Part shown: positions 30,347 to 36,786 of the stretch, in pieces
Position numbering within the stretch: position 1 is the first letter of the stretch
Layout: each line of letters starts with the position of its first letter
From: SZAS-103 sp964640525
GTDB taxonomy: Bacteria > Pseudomonadota > Gammaproteobacteria > Xanthomonadales > Xanthomonadaceae
Assembly (NCBI GenBank): GCA_964640525.1
Contig: CAZXGS010000031.1
Coordinates: 1 to 36,786 of the forward strand
DNA length: 36,786 nt
Direction of reading: 5' to 3'
Position numbers and translations under genes: made by a program
Notes under the pieces: model-generated
The model's input: only the letters and a program-made list of their open reading frames with translations
The model's database searches: none
Told to the model about the DNA's origin: nothing

Positions 30347-30709
30347 TCAGCTCACCATGCCCTTGATGGCTTCCTGCAGCTCGGCCTCGGTGAAGGGCTT
30401 GGTGATGTAGGCCTTGGCGCCCTGGCGCATGCCCCAGGCCTTGTCGGTTTCCTGGTCCTTGGTGGTGACCAGGATCACCGGGATGTGCGCGGTGGTGGAT
30501 TCCTTGGAGATCTGCCGCGTGGCCTGGAAGCCGTTGAGGTTGGGCATCACCACGTCCATCAGGATCAGGTCGGGGACGTGCTTCTTGGCGGCGGCCACCC
30601 CGGCCGAACCGTCCTCGGCAGTGAACACGGTGTGGCCCATCGCTTCGACGATCCGCTTCATGCCCATCAACTGCGACGGGGAATCATCAACGATGAGGAT
30701 GCGTGCCAT
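30347..30709 (-). CDS. pilH: Single-domain response regulator, PilH type
   Basis: A 120-residue stand-alone receiver domain, close in sequence to PilH of the type IV pilus Pil-Chp chemosensory system, which affects twitching motility. It starts ARILIVDDSPSQLMG with the acidic pair Asp8-Asp9. The phospho-acceptor is Asp52 in LILMDVVMPNLNGFQATRQ. The conserved Thr and Lys lie in LVTTKDQETDKAWG and YITKPF. No output domain is present. AGGGG lies shortly before the ATG, and a promoter is visible upstream. No pilG, pilI, pilJ or chpA lies nearby, so the assignment rests on sequence resemblance; a CheY-like regulator for another system is possible. Confidence 0.85.
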   Translation of the reverse strand: MARILIVDDSPSQLMGMKRIVEAMGHTVFTAEDGSAGVAAAKKHVPDLILMDVVMPNLNGFQATRQISKESTTAHIPVILVTTKDQETDKAWGMRQGAKAYITKPFTEAELQEAIKGMVS

Positions 30710-30737
30710 GGGGAACCCCTGTGGAAGCCGATGGCCC

Positions 30738-30765
30738 ATTGTAATCGGCCGCAGGGCCTTGTCCA
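30738..30765 (-). promoter_or_regulatory. Candidate promoter of pilH
   Basis: On the minus strand TGGACA (30760-30765) and TACAAT (30738-30743) are separated by 16 bases. The expected start is at about 30731, giving a leader of some 22 bases that contains the AGGGG ribosome binding site. Confidence 0.5.
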
Positions 30766-30817
30766 TCGGCAAAATCGGCCGCCGGTCGGGCGGCGCGGTG
30801 GCAATGCCGGACGGCGA

Positions 30818-31813
30818 TCACAATTGCACCAGCGTGCGACCGAACGAGCCTCCGGCCAGCATGGTCGCGAACACCTCCGGCAATTCGTCCAGGCCAGCGG
30901 TGCGGGTGCAGACGGTGCCCAGGCACGCCGGCTTCCAGGCCGTGGCCAGTCGATCCCAAACGGCCAGCCGCTGGGCGTGCGGGGGGCTGGTGGTGGCCAC
31001 GCCGAGCAGCGAAACCCCGCGCAGGATCATCGGCATCACCGTGGTCGTCAGTTCGTGGCTGGCGGCCAGCCCGCACACGGCGATGTTGCCGCAGGGGTGG
31101 GTGGTGCGGGTCAGGCCGGCCAGGATCGGGCCACCGACGGTGTCGATCGCGCCGCCCCAGACGGCGGCCTCCAGCGGCCGTTGCCCGGCAGGCAGTTCGC
31201 TGCGCGCGATCACCCGCTGCGCGCCGAGTGCGCGCAGGAAGTCCGCGCGCTCGGGCTTGCCGGAGACCGCATGCACCGCGTAACCGGCGCGGGCGAGGAT
31301 GGCGATCGCCAGCATGCCCACCCCGCCGCTGGCGCCGGTGACCGCGATCGGGCCCATGTCCGGGTGCTGGTGGTTGTCCTGCATGCGCAGCAGGGCCAGT
31401 CCGGCGGTGAAGCCGGCGGTGCCCAGGATCATCGCCTCGCGCAGGTCCAGGCCGGCCGGCAGCGGCACCGTGGTCGCCGCATCCAGGCGCGCGTACTGCG
31501 CGTAGCCGCCGTCGCGGGTCTCCGACAGCCACGCGCCGCAGCACAGCACCGCATCGCCTTCGCGAAAACGGGCATCGGTCGAGGAAACCACATGACCGGC
31601 CACGTCGATGCCGCCGACCAGCGGGAAGCGTTTGAGGATGCGGCCTTTGCCGGTGCCGGCCAGGGCGTCCTTGTAGTTGACCGACGAGTACGCGACGCGG
31701 ATCAGCAACTCGCCGGGGGTGAGATCGTCCACGCCGATGTCTTCAATGGCGGCGCGGTGGACGCGGTTTTCCTCGTGGATGCGGAAAGCGCGGAAATGAC
31801 GGGGAAGGTTCAT
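30818..31813 (-). CDS. acuI: AcuI/YhdH family NADPH-dependent oxidoreductase
   Basis: A zinc-free medium-chain dehydrogenase/reductase of 331 residues. Relatives AcuI and YhdH reduce acrylyl-CoA to propionyl-CoA with NADPH, a detoxifying step in 3-carbon metabolism. The N-terminal part has SSVNYKDALAGTGKGRI and FPLVGGIDVAGHV, characteristic of this subgroup. The nucleotide-binding motif TGASGGVGMLAIAIL lies at about 159-173. CGLAASHELTTTVMPMILRGVSLLG in the C-terminal third matches AcuI/YhdH. The ATG at 31813 has no strong Shine-Dalgarno sequence. It follows the TPR-GGDEF gene on the same strand by 67 bases, and no metabolic partner gene is adjacent. Confidence 0.87.
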   Translation of the reverse strand: MNLPRHFRAFRIHEENRVHRAAIEDIGVDDLTPGELLIRVAYSSVNYKDALAGTGKGRILKRFPLVGGIDVAGHVVSSTDARFREGDAVLCCGAWLSETRDGGYAQYARLDAATTVPLPAGLDLREAMILGTAGFTAGLALLRMQDNHQHPDMGPIAVTGASGGVGMLAIAILARAGYAVHAVSGKPERADFLRALGAQRVIARSELPAGQRPLEAAVWGGAIDTVGGPILAGLTRTTHPCGNIAVCGLAASHELTTTVMPMILRGVSLLGVATTSPPHAQRLAVWDRLATAWKPACLGTVCTRTAGLDELPEVFATMLAGGSFGRTLVQL

Positions 31814-31880
31814 GGCGAAATGGTGGCTGGCGACGGATCAGCATAGCCGGTGTGCAGGGGCCGGCGCGGCAGGTGCGATC

Positions 31881-33938
31881 TCACCCGGGCGCGGTGGCAT
31901 CCACCACGCTGCGGTTGCGGCCGGCGTGCTTGGCCGCGTACAGGGCGACGTCCGCGCGGCGGATCAGGGCTTCGATCTGGACATCGCCGTCGCGACGCCA
32001 GGCGATGCCGGCGCTGAAGGTCACCACGCGGCCCGGCGGCAGTTCGGGGATCTGCAGGCGCGCGACCGCCGCATGGATGGACTCCAGGCGAGCGGTCGCG
32101 TGGACATGGTCGAAACGCGGGAACGCGAGCAGGAATTCCTCGCCGCCGATGCGGCCGCAGATGTCGTCGGTGCGCAGCGAATCGCGCATGCAGGTCGCCA
32201 GCGCGACCAGCACCGCGTCGCCGGCGGCATGCCCGAGGTCATCGTTGATCTGCTTGAACAGGTCCAGGTCGATCAAGGCCACGCAGAACTGCGTACCGTT
32301 GCGCCGGCTGTCGTTGAACAGGGCCGCCGAAGCGGCCAGCGTTTCGCGCCGGTTGCGCAAGCCGGTCAGCGCGTCTTCCTGTGCGAGGCGGGTCAACAGA
32401 CGCTGGGTGCGGATCCGACGCCGGATCGCGTAGCCCAGCGCGAGCACCACCAGCAAGGCAATCGCGATCGCCACGCGCTGCGCGGTCTTGATGTCGCGGT
32501 CGTGGCGGATCTGCAGATGGGCAAGGTCGTTCTCGCGCGCCAGCAGGCGTTTCTCGTCGCCGAGCCGTGCCACCTCGAACTGGGCACTGCGCTTGGCCAT
32601 CTCGTCGGCGAGCTCGCTGCTGCGGATCTGCTCCTGCAAGGCAACCACCTGGCGGGTGTCGGCCAGCGCCGCCGCCAGCTTGCCCTCGCCCTCGGCGGCG
32701 CGGGCACGCAGTTGGTAGGCGCGCACCAGCAGCCGCTTGTCGCCGATTCCGGTCAGTGCGGCCACCAGCGTGTCGGCCTGCGCCGCAAGCGGCGGCCAGC
32801 GCTGCAGGTCGGCCAGGGTCTGCGCGCGATCCAGATCGGCGCCGACCTGTTGCAGCGGCAGCTTCGCCGCGACCAGTTGATCGTGGGCCTGGGCGAGTTC
32901 GTTCAATGCGGCGGGGTAGTCCTGGCGTGCGCGCGCCAATCCGCCCAGCCCGGCGTGGGCGCGACCCTGCAGGGCCAGGTCCTTGGTCGCGACCGCGATC
33001 GCCAGCGCGCGGCGGTACGCGCGCAACGCGTCATCCCAGCGTTGCAGGCCGCGGTAACACTCGCCCAGGTGAAGCATGACGATCGCCTCGGCATGGGTGT
33101 CGCCGGTCTTGTGCGTGTAGTCCAGCGTGCTCTCGTACATCGCTGCCGCGCGCGCGTATTCCTGACGGTGCAGGAGGATGCGGCCGCTCTCGCTGGCGAT
33201 GTTCATCCGCTGCGCCACGAGGTTGGGATCGGCCGGATCGCCGGGCAGGACCTGCAGTGCGAGCGTCAGGTCGGACATGGCCTTGGCGTGCTCGCCGAGG
33301 GTGTCGTACAGGCCGGCGCGCCGGTACAGGGCGTCGGAGAGTGCGGCCATCGATCCCGCGCTGGCATGGCCATTCGGTGGACGCAGCGGACCCAGCATCG
33401 CGATCGCGTGGTCGAAATACGCCATCGCCTGGGCGAATTGCTGTTTCTGCTTGGATGCGAAGCCCACGCAGGTGATCAACTGGGCGGCGAATTCCACTTG
33501 GTCGGCGGCGGGTTTCGACGGCACCGCGTCGGCCGCGGCACGGGTTTCCGCCAGCGCGGCGTCGAACTGGTCCTGATCGGAAAGCGCGTTGCACAGGTAG
33601 GACCTGGCTTCCAGGATCTGGTTCGGATCGAGCGCGTGCGGGTTTGCCAGCGCTGCGCGGGCCATCCGCACGGCTTCGGTGGCGTCGCGTAGATAGGCGG
33701 CGTCGAGGCGATCGTGGAAGGGGTCGGCGGTGGCGTGGGCCGCCAGCAGCAGGGCTGCCATCGCCATGGGCATGGGTGCGATCAACCGCTGCCACCCGCG
33801 GTTCCGGATGGCACGTCGTGCCTCCCGGCTGCCGTCGGGCGCGCACGGCGCGGACTGGCGCGATTGCGGGAAACCGCTGGGTACGGACAGCCGCAGGCGG
33901 CGGCTTTCCGTCCAGAGCCCGTGCATCCATTGCTTCAT
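31881..33938 (-). CDS. TPR-domain diguanylate cyclase
   Basis: A 685-residue c-di-GMP synthase. After a basic, Ser/Arg-rich N-terminus, a hydrophobic export signal lies at about 55-71 (PMPMAMAALLLAAHATA). About 400 residues of TPR-like helical pairs follow in the periplasm, with repeat cores such as YRRAGLYDTLGEHAKAM and LGECYRGLQRWDDALRAY. A coiled coil (about 435-485), one membrane segment (488-506) and a GGDEF domain (about 520-680) complete it. The active-site motif is GGEEF (598-602), a functional variant. RTDD at 589-592 is a complete inhibitory site exactly five residues before it. The ATG at 33938 is supported by GGGGA about 6 bases upstream. An internal start near residue 56 would make a more usual signal peptide. 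Confidence 0.9.
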   Translation of the reverse strand: MKQWMHGLWTESRRLRLSVPSGFPQSRQSAPCAPDGSREARRAIRNRGWQRLIAPMPMAMAALLLAAHATADPFHDRLDAAYLRDATEAVRMARAALANPHALDPNQILEARSYLCNALSDQDQFDAALAETRAAADAVPSKPAADQVEFAAQLITCVGFASKQKQQFAQAMAYFDHAIAMLGPLRPPNGHASAGSMAALSDALYRRAGLYDTLGEHAKAMSDLTLALQVLPGDPADPNLVAQRMNIASESGRILLHRQEYARAAAMYESTLDYTHKTGDTHAEAIVMLHLGECYRGLQRWDDALRAYRRALAIAVATKDLALQGRAHAGLGGLARARQDYPAALNELAQAHDQLVAAKLPLQQVGADLDRAQTLADLQRWPPLAAQADTLVAALTGIGDKRLLVRAYQLRARAAEGEGKLAAALADTRQVVALQEQIRSSELADEMAKRSAQFEVARLGDEKRLLARENDLAHLQIRHDRDIKTAQRVAIAIALLVVLALGYAIRRRIRTQRLLTRLAQEDALTGLRNRRETLAASAALFNDSRRNGTQFCVALIDLDLFKQINDDLGHAAGDAVLVALATCMRDSLRTDDICGRIGGEEFLLAFPRFDHVHATARLESIHAAVARLQIPELPPGRVVTFSAGIAWRRDGDVQIEALIRRADVALYAAKHAGRNRSVVDATAPG

Positions 33939-34014
33939 GCAGATCCCCGACGACCCCGCGTCCAGCCTACACCCGCACTCGTGGTGAACGCATGCGGCGC
34001 GCGCCGGGTCGGCG

Positions 34015-34044
34015 AAAAAGAACAGGCGGCCGCAGCCGCCTGTT
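34015..34044 (-). terminator. Rho-independent terminator after the M3 peptidase gene
   Basis: On the minus strand AACAGGCGGC and GCCGCCTGTT form a perfect 10-bp stem with a TGCG tetraloop, followed by CTTTTT. It begins 26 bases after the stop codon of the peptidase gene and separates it from the TPR-GGDEF gene. Confidence 0.93.
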
Positions 34045-34069
34045 CCGATCCCGCCTGTTGCCGGTGCGA

Positions 34070-36268
34070 TCAGGGCTTGGCCGGCTCCGCGGTCAGCCCC
34101 TTCTTCTCCAGGTACGGCTCGACGCTCGGCTCGGCGCCGCGGAAGTCCATCCACAGGTCGTGGGCGTCCTTGGTGCCGCCGCGCGAGAGCACGGTGTCCT
34201 CGAAGTGCTGGCCGTTGGCGCGGGTCATGCCGCCGTGCGCGTTGAAATACGCGAACGCGTCCTGGGCCAGCACCGCGGTCCACAGATAGGCGTAGTAGCC
34301 GGCCGCGTAGCCATTGCCCCAGATGTGCTGGAAGTAGGTGCTGCGATAGCGCGGCGGCACCTGCGGCACGTCCACGCCGAACTTCTTGAGCGCGGCCGTC
34401 TCGAACGCGTCGGCATCCTGGCGCGGCGCATCGGCGGGCAACTGGTGCCAGGCCATGTCGAGCAGGGCGGCCTCGACGTATTCCAGGGTCTCATAGCCCT
34501 GGTTGAAGGTGCCCGACTTCTTGATCTTGGCCACCAGTTCAGCAGGCATCGGCGCGCCGGTCTGATAATTCTTCGCGTAGTGGGCGAACACCGTGGGCTC
34601 CATCGCCCAGTTCTCGTTGAACTGCGAGGGGAACTCGACGAAGTCGCGCGGGGTGGCGGCGCCGGAGAACATCGGGTACTCCACGTTCGACAACAGGCCG
34701 TGCAGGCCGTGGCCGAACTCGTGGAACATCGTGGTCACGTCGTCGAAGGAGATCAGCGCCGGCTGGCCGGGCGCGGGCTTGGTGAAGTTGCACACATTGA
34801 ACACCACCGCGTGCTGGCCGAGCAGCTTGCTCTGGTCGACGAACGAATCCATCCACGCGCCACCATGCTTGGAGTCGCGCGCGAAGTAGTCGAAGTAGAA
34901 CAGCGCGATCGACTTGCCCTGCGGATTGAACACCTCGAACACACGCACATCCGGGTTGTAGACCGGCAGGTCGTGGCGCTCCTTGAAGGTCAGTCCGTAC
35001 ATCTTGTTGGCGGCGTAGAACACGCCGTCTTCGAGCACGGTGTCGAGTTTGAAGTAGGGCTTGATCTGGTTTTCGTCGAGGTCGTACTCGGCCTTGCGCA
35101 CTTGCTCGGCGTAGAACTGCCAGTCCCACGGTTCGAGGGTGAAGGTCGGCTGGTGCGCCGCGGCCTGGTCCTGGTCGATCTGCTGCTGGATGCGCACGGC
35201 CTCGGCGTGCGCCTTGGCCACCGCCGGTGCGGCGACCCGGGTCATCAGGTCGATCGCTGCCTTCGGAGTCTTGGCCATCTGGTCTTCCAGAGTGTAGGAA
35301 GCGAAGTCCGGGTAGCCGAGCAACTTGGCGCGCTGGGCGCGGATCTGCGCCATCTCGGCAATGATCGCGCGGTTGTCGTTGGGGCCGGCCACGTCGCTGC
35401 GCATGATCGAGGCGCGGTAGATCTTCTCGCGCAGGGCGCGATCCTTGAGGTTGGTCAGCACCGGCTGCACGGTGGTGTTCTGCAGCGGCAGCAGCCACTT
35501 GCCGTCCAGCCCGCGGGCCTTGGCGGCGGCCGCGGCGGCGGCGATGTCGGCATCGGACATGCCGGCCAATTCGGCCTTGTCGTCCACCACCACCGCACCG
35601 TCCTTGGTCGAGGCCAGCACGTTCTTGCCGAACAGGGTGAACAGCGTGGCCAGGCGCTCGTTCATGCCCTTGATGGTCTGCTTGTCCTGCGGGCTGAGCA
35701 GGGCGCCATTGTGGACGAACTGGTCGTAGTACTTTTCGACCAGGTGGTTGGATTCGGGGTCCAGATGCAGCTTGGCGCGCTGGTCGTACACCGTTTTGAT
35801 GCGGGCGAACAGCTTGGCGTTGAGGGTGATGGCGTCCTGGTGCTGTGACAGCTTGGGTGCCATCTCCTCCTCGATCTTCTCGATCGCGTCGCTGGAGTCG
35901 GACTGCGAGAGCGCGAAGAACACCTTGGACACGCGGGTCAGCAACTGGCCGGAACGCTCCATCGCCACGATGGTGTTCTGGAAGGTCGGCGGCGCCTTGT
36001 TGTTGGCGATCGCGTCGATCTCCTTGCGCTGCTGGGCCATGCCGGCGAGCAGCGCCGGCTCGTAGTCGGAGACCTTGATCGCGTTGAACTGCGGGGCGTG
36101 GAACTGCAGCGGGCTGGGCGCGTAGAACGGATTGGCCGCGGTAAAGGCGGGGGTCGGGGCGGTGGCGTGCGCCGGGGCGGCGGGTGCGGCGATGGCGTCG
36201 ATGGACACGGTCAGGCTGGCGGCGATGGCGATGGTGAGCAGGCTGGGCAGGAAGCGGGCGCGGGACAT
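34070..36268 (-). CDS. dcp: Exported M3 family peptidyl-dipeptidase (Dcp type)
   Basis: Zinc metallopeptidase that removes C-terminal dipeptides from small peptides. The 732 residues include a signal peptide (1-27, ending DAIAAPA) and the M3 catalytic core. The zinc motif HEFGH has His516, Glu517 and His520 in TTMFHEFGHGLHGLLS, and the third ligand is in the following EFPSQFNENWAMEP segment. The C-terminal GNGYAAGYYAYLWTAVLAQDAF is typical of Dcp and oligopeptidase A. The export signal favours a periplasmic Dcp-like role over cytoplasmic oligopeptidase A. The ATG at 36268 places the signal peptide at the N-terminus, and GAGGAT lies about 10 bases upstream. A -10-like TATGAT (36348-36353) lies further up with a poor -35. 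It ends in a strong terminator. Confidence 0.95.
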   Translation of the reverse strand: MSRARFLPSLLTIAIAASLTVSIDAIAAPAAPAHATAPTPAFTAANPFYAPSPLQFHAPQFNAIKVSDYEPALLAGMAQQRKEIDAIANNKAPPTFQNTIVAMERSGQLLTRVSKVFFALSQSDSSDAIEKIEEEMAPKLSQHQDAITLNAKLFARIKTVYDQRAKLHLDPESNHLVEKYYDQFVHNGALLSPQDKQTIKGMNERLATLFTLFGKNVLASTKDGAVVVDDKAELAGMSDADIAAAAAAAKARGLDGKWLLPLQNTTVQPVLTNLKDRALREKIYRASIMRSDVAGPNDNRAIIAEMAQIRAQRAKLLGYPDFASYTLEDQMAKTPKAAIDLMTRVAAPAVAKAHAEAVRIQQQIDQDQAAAHQPTFTLEPWDWQFYAEQVRKAEYDLDENQIKPYFKLDTVLEDGVFYAANKMYGLTFKERHDLPVYNPDVRVFEVFNPQGKSIALFYFDYFARDSKHGGAWMDSFVDQSKLLGQHAVVFNVCNFTKPAPGQPALISFDDVTTMFHEFGHGLHGLLSNVEYPMFSGAATPRDFVEFPSQFNENWAMEPTVFAHYAKNYQTGAPMPAELVAKIKKSGTFNQGYETLEYVEAALLDMAWHQLPADAPRQDADAFETAALKKFGVDVPQVPPRYRSTYFQHIWGNGYAAGYYAYLWTAVLAQDAFAYFNAHGGMTRANGQHFEDTVLSRGGTKDAHDLWMDFRGAEPSVEPYLEKKGLTAEPAKP

Positions 36269-36566
36269 CGTGGGCGATCCTCGGTTCGTGGGATGGTGGC
36301 CGGCAATCGCGCGCGACGCGTGCCGGGAGCGGGAACGGCAGTCGCCCATCATACGGGATGCGCACACCGGGGCCATGTGACGAATGGCAGGGGTGCAGGC
36401 GATCGACATGTATTTCCAAGGGCGCGGACGGGCTTGATTCGGGAACCTTGAATCCCGCGGTGAAGCGGTTCGGCGTCGAATGGGCGGTGGAGGCTGTTCC
36501 TCGTCACCGCCAAGAATGACGCGACCGCAACGGCCCGTTCCGTTCGGGGTGGGCTTGTTGGAAGAT

Positions 36567-36718
36567 CCGTTCGTGGTGAGCTTGTCGAACCACGAACGGC
36601 ACGCTCGCGGCCATGGTCACGGTCGCGAATGGAAGGCGGCGAAGTGTTGTGATGCGGGGTGGTTCGACACGGATCGGCTCGAACTTCGTTCTCGACCGAT
36701 CCTGCTCACCACGAACGG
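36567..36718. repeat. Paired REP-like palindromic element
   Basis: CCGTTCGTGGTGAGC (36567-36581) recurs in exact inverted form as GCTCACCACGAACGG (36704-36718). The left module is itself a hairpin: CCGTTCGTGGT (36567-36577) pairs with ACCACGAACGG (36589-36599) around an 11-base loop. TGTCGAACC (36583-36591) also recurs inverted as GGTTCGACA (36661-36669). The whole looks like two REP units facing each other, as in BIME-type or MITE-like elements; the GTTCGTGGTGAGC core is a familiar dispersed sequence in Xanthomonadaceae genomes. Confidence 0.75.
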
Positions 36719-36743
36719 CTGAGGGGCGGTCTGGCCCTCGTTC

Positions 36744-36786
36744 CGGAAATTCCGTCGGTGATGGGCCGGTCGGAAATTCCGTTGGT
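36744..36786. repeat. Direct repeat at the window end
   Basis: CGGAAATTCCGTCGGT (36744-36759) and CGGAAATTCCGTTGGT (36771-36786) differ at one base and lie 27 bases apart, start to start. Each contains the near-palindrome GGAAATTCC. The second copy ends at the last base of the window, so whether the repeat continues cannot be seen. Confidence 0.6.

Larger units (their letters stand above)
36269..36786. other. Non-coding right end with repeats
   Basis: I see no gene in these 518 bases. The first hundred or so should hold the peptidase promoter, of which only a -10-like TATGAT on the minus strand (36348-36353) is visible. The rest holds a paired REP-like element (36567-36718) and a direct repeat that reaches the end of the window. 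Confidence 0.7.

Noticed and set aside
36567..36718. Insertion sequence
   Set aside because: There is no transposase frame, no flanking target duplication is visible, and the element is too short; a REP-like pair explains it better.
36480..36722. Small plus-strand open frame at the right end
   Set aside because: It runs through the REP-like hairpins, has no ribosome binding site and no recognisable protein character.

Overview
The window is G+C-rich chromosomal DNA, roughly two-thirds G+C by eye. Gene content points to a gammaproteobacterium of the Xanthomonadaceae/Lysobacteraceae type (Lysobacter, Luteimonas, Thermomonas or a relative). The signs are a nudJ-mnmA-hflD block, clpS-clpA, yceD-rpmF-fabH, recC-recB-recD, a PilH-type regulator, and REP-like hairpins containing GTTCGTGGTGAGC. 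The genus is inferred from gene order and protein style, not from a search. Most genes are intact and housekeeping; no prophage, transposase, CRISPR array or recognisable defence island is visible.

Layout. (1) 1-6.0 kb, minus strand: nudJ, mnmA (tRNA 2-thiouridylation), hflD, an unidentified membrane-anchored protein, and acnA, whose upstream region carries a perfect 12-bp inverted repeat. (2) 6.1-11.5 kb, plus strand: clpS and clpA (N-degron adaptor and unfoldase), an MltD-like lipoprotein transglycosylase with LysM, and an exported HEAT-repeat protein. (3) 11.6-15.3 kb, minus strand: a MATE exporter, a GGDEF protein with a proline-rich periplasmic part, and an exported SH3 protein with a His/Met/Pro-rich 17-residue repeat. 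(4) 15.4-17.6 kb: a second lytic transglycosylase, a VOC protein, a MAPEG protein, and a Cys-rich exported protein on the other strand that overlaps the MAPEG gene tail to tail. (5) 17.7-19.5 kb: yceD-rpmF-fabH. (6) 19.5-21.0 kb: a disturbed interval with a frameshifted hypothetical gene, a stub of a von Willebrand A gene, and tRNA-Arg(ACG) with its own promoter and terminator. (7) 21-30.2 kb, minus strand: recC-recB-recD with overlapping ends; RecB carries a 15-bp minisatellite. (8) 30.3-36.3 kb, minus strand: pilH, an AcuI/YhdH oxidoreductase, a TPR-GGDEF cyclase and an exported M3 peptidase. (9) 36.27-36.79 kb: non-coding DNA with a paired REP-like element and a direct repeat running off the end.

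How the genes work together. Several genes serve the envelope: two transglycosylases, the SH3 protein, the MATE pump, the exported peptidase and the exported HEAT protein. Two diguanylate cyclases and PilH point to surface-associated behaviour. ClpS-ClpA, MnmA-HflD and RecBCD are core proteolysis, tRNA modification and DNA repair. I found no convincing undescribed multi-gene system. The most unusual points are the interval between fabH and tRNA-Arg, where the usual fab genes are missing and two damaged genes remain; repeat expansions inside coding sequences (SH3 protein, RecB); two strong promoters placed almost on top of start codons (clpS, yceD), suggesting leaderless transcripts; the inverted repeat before acnA; and the paired REP element at the right end.
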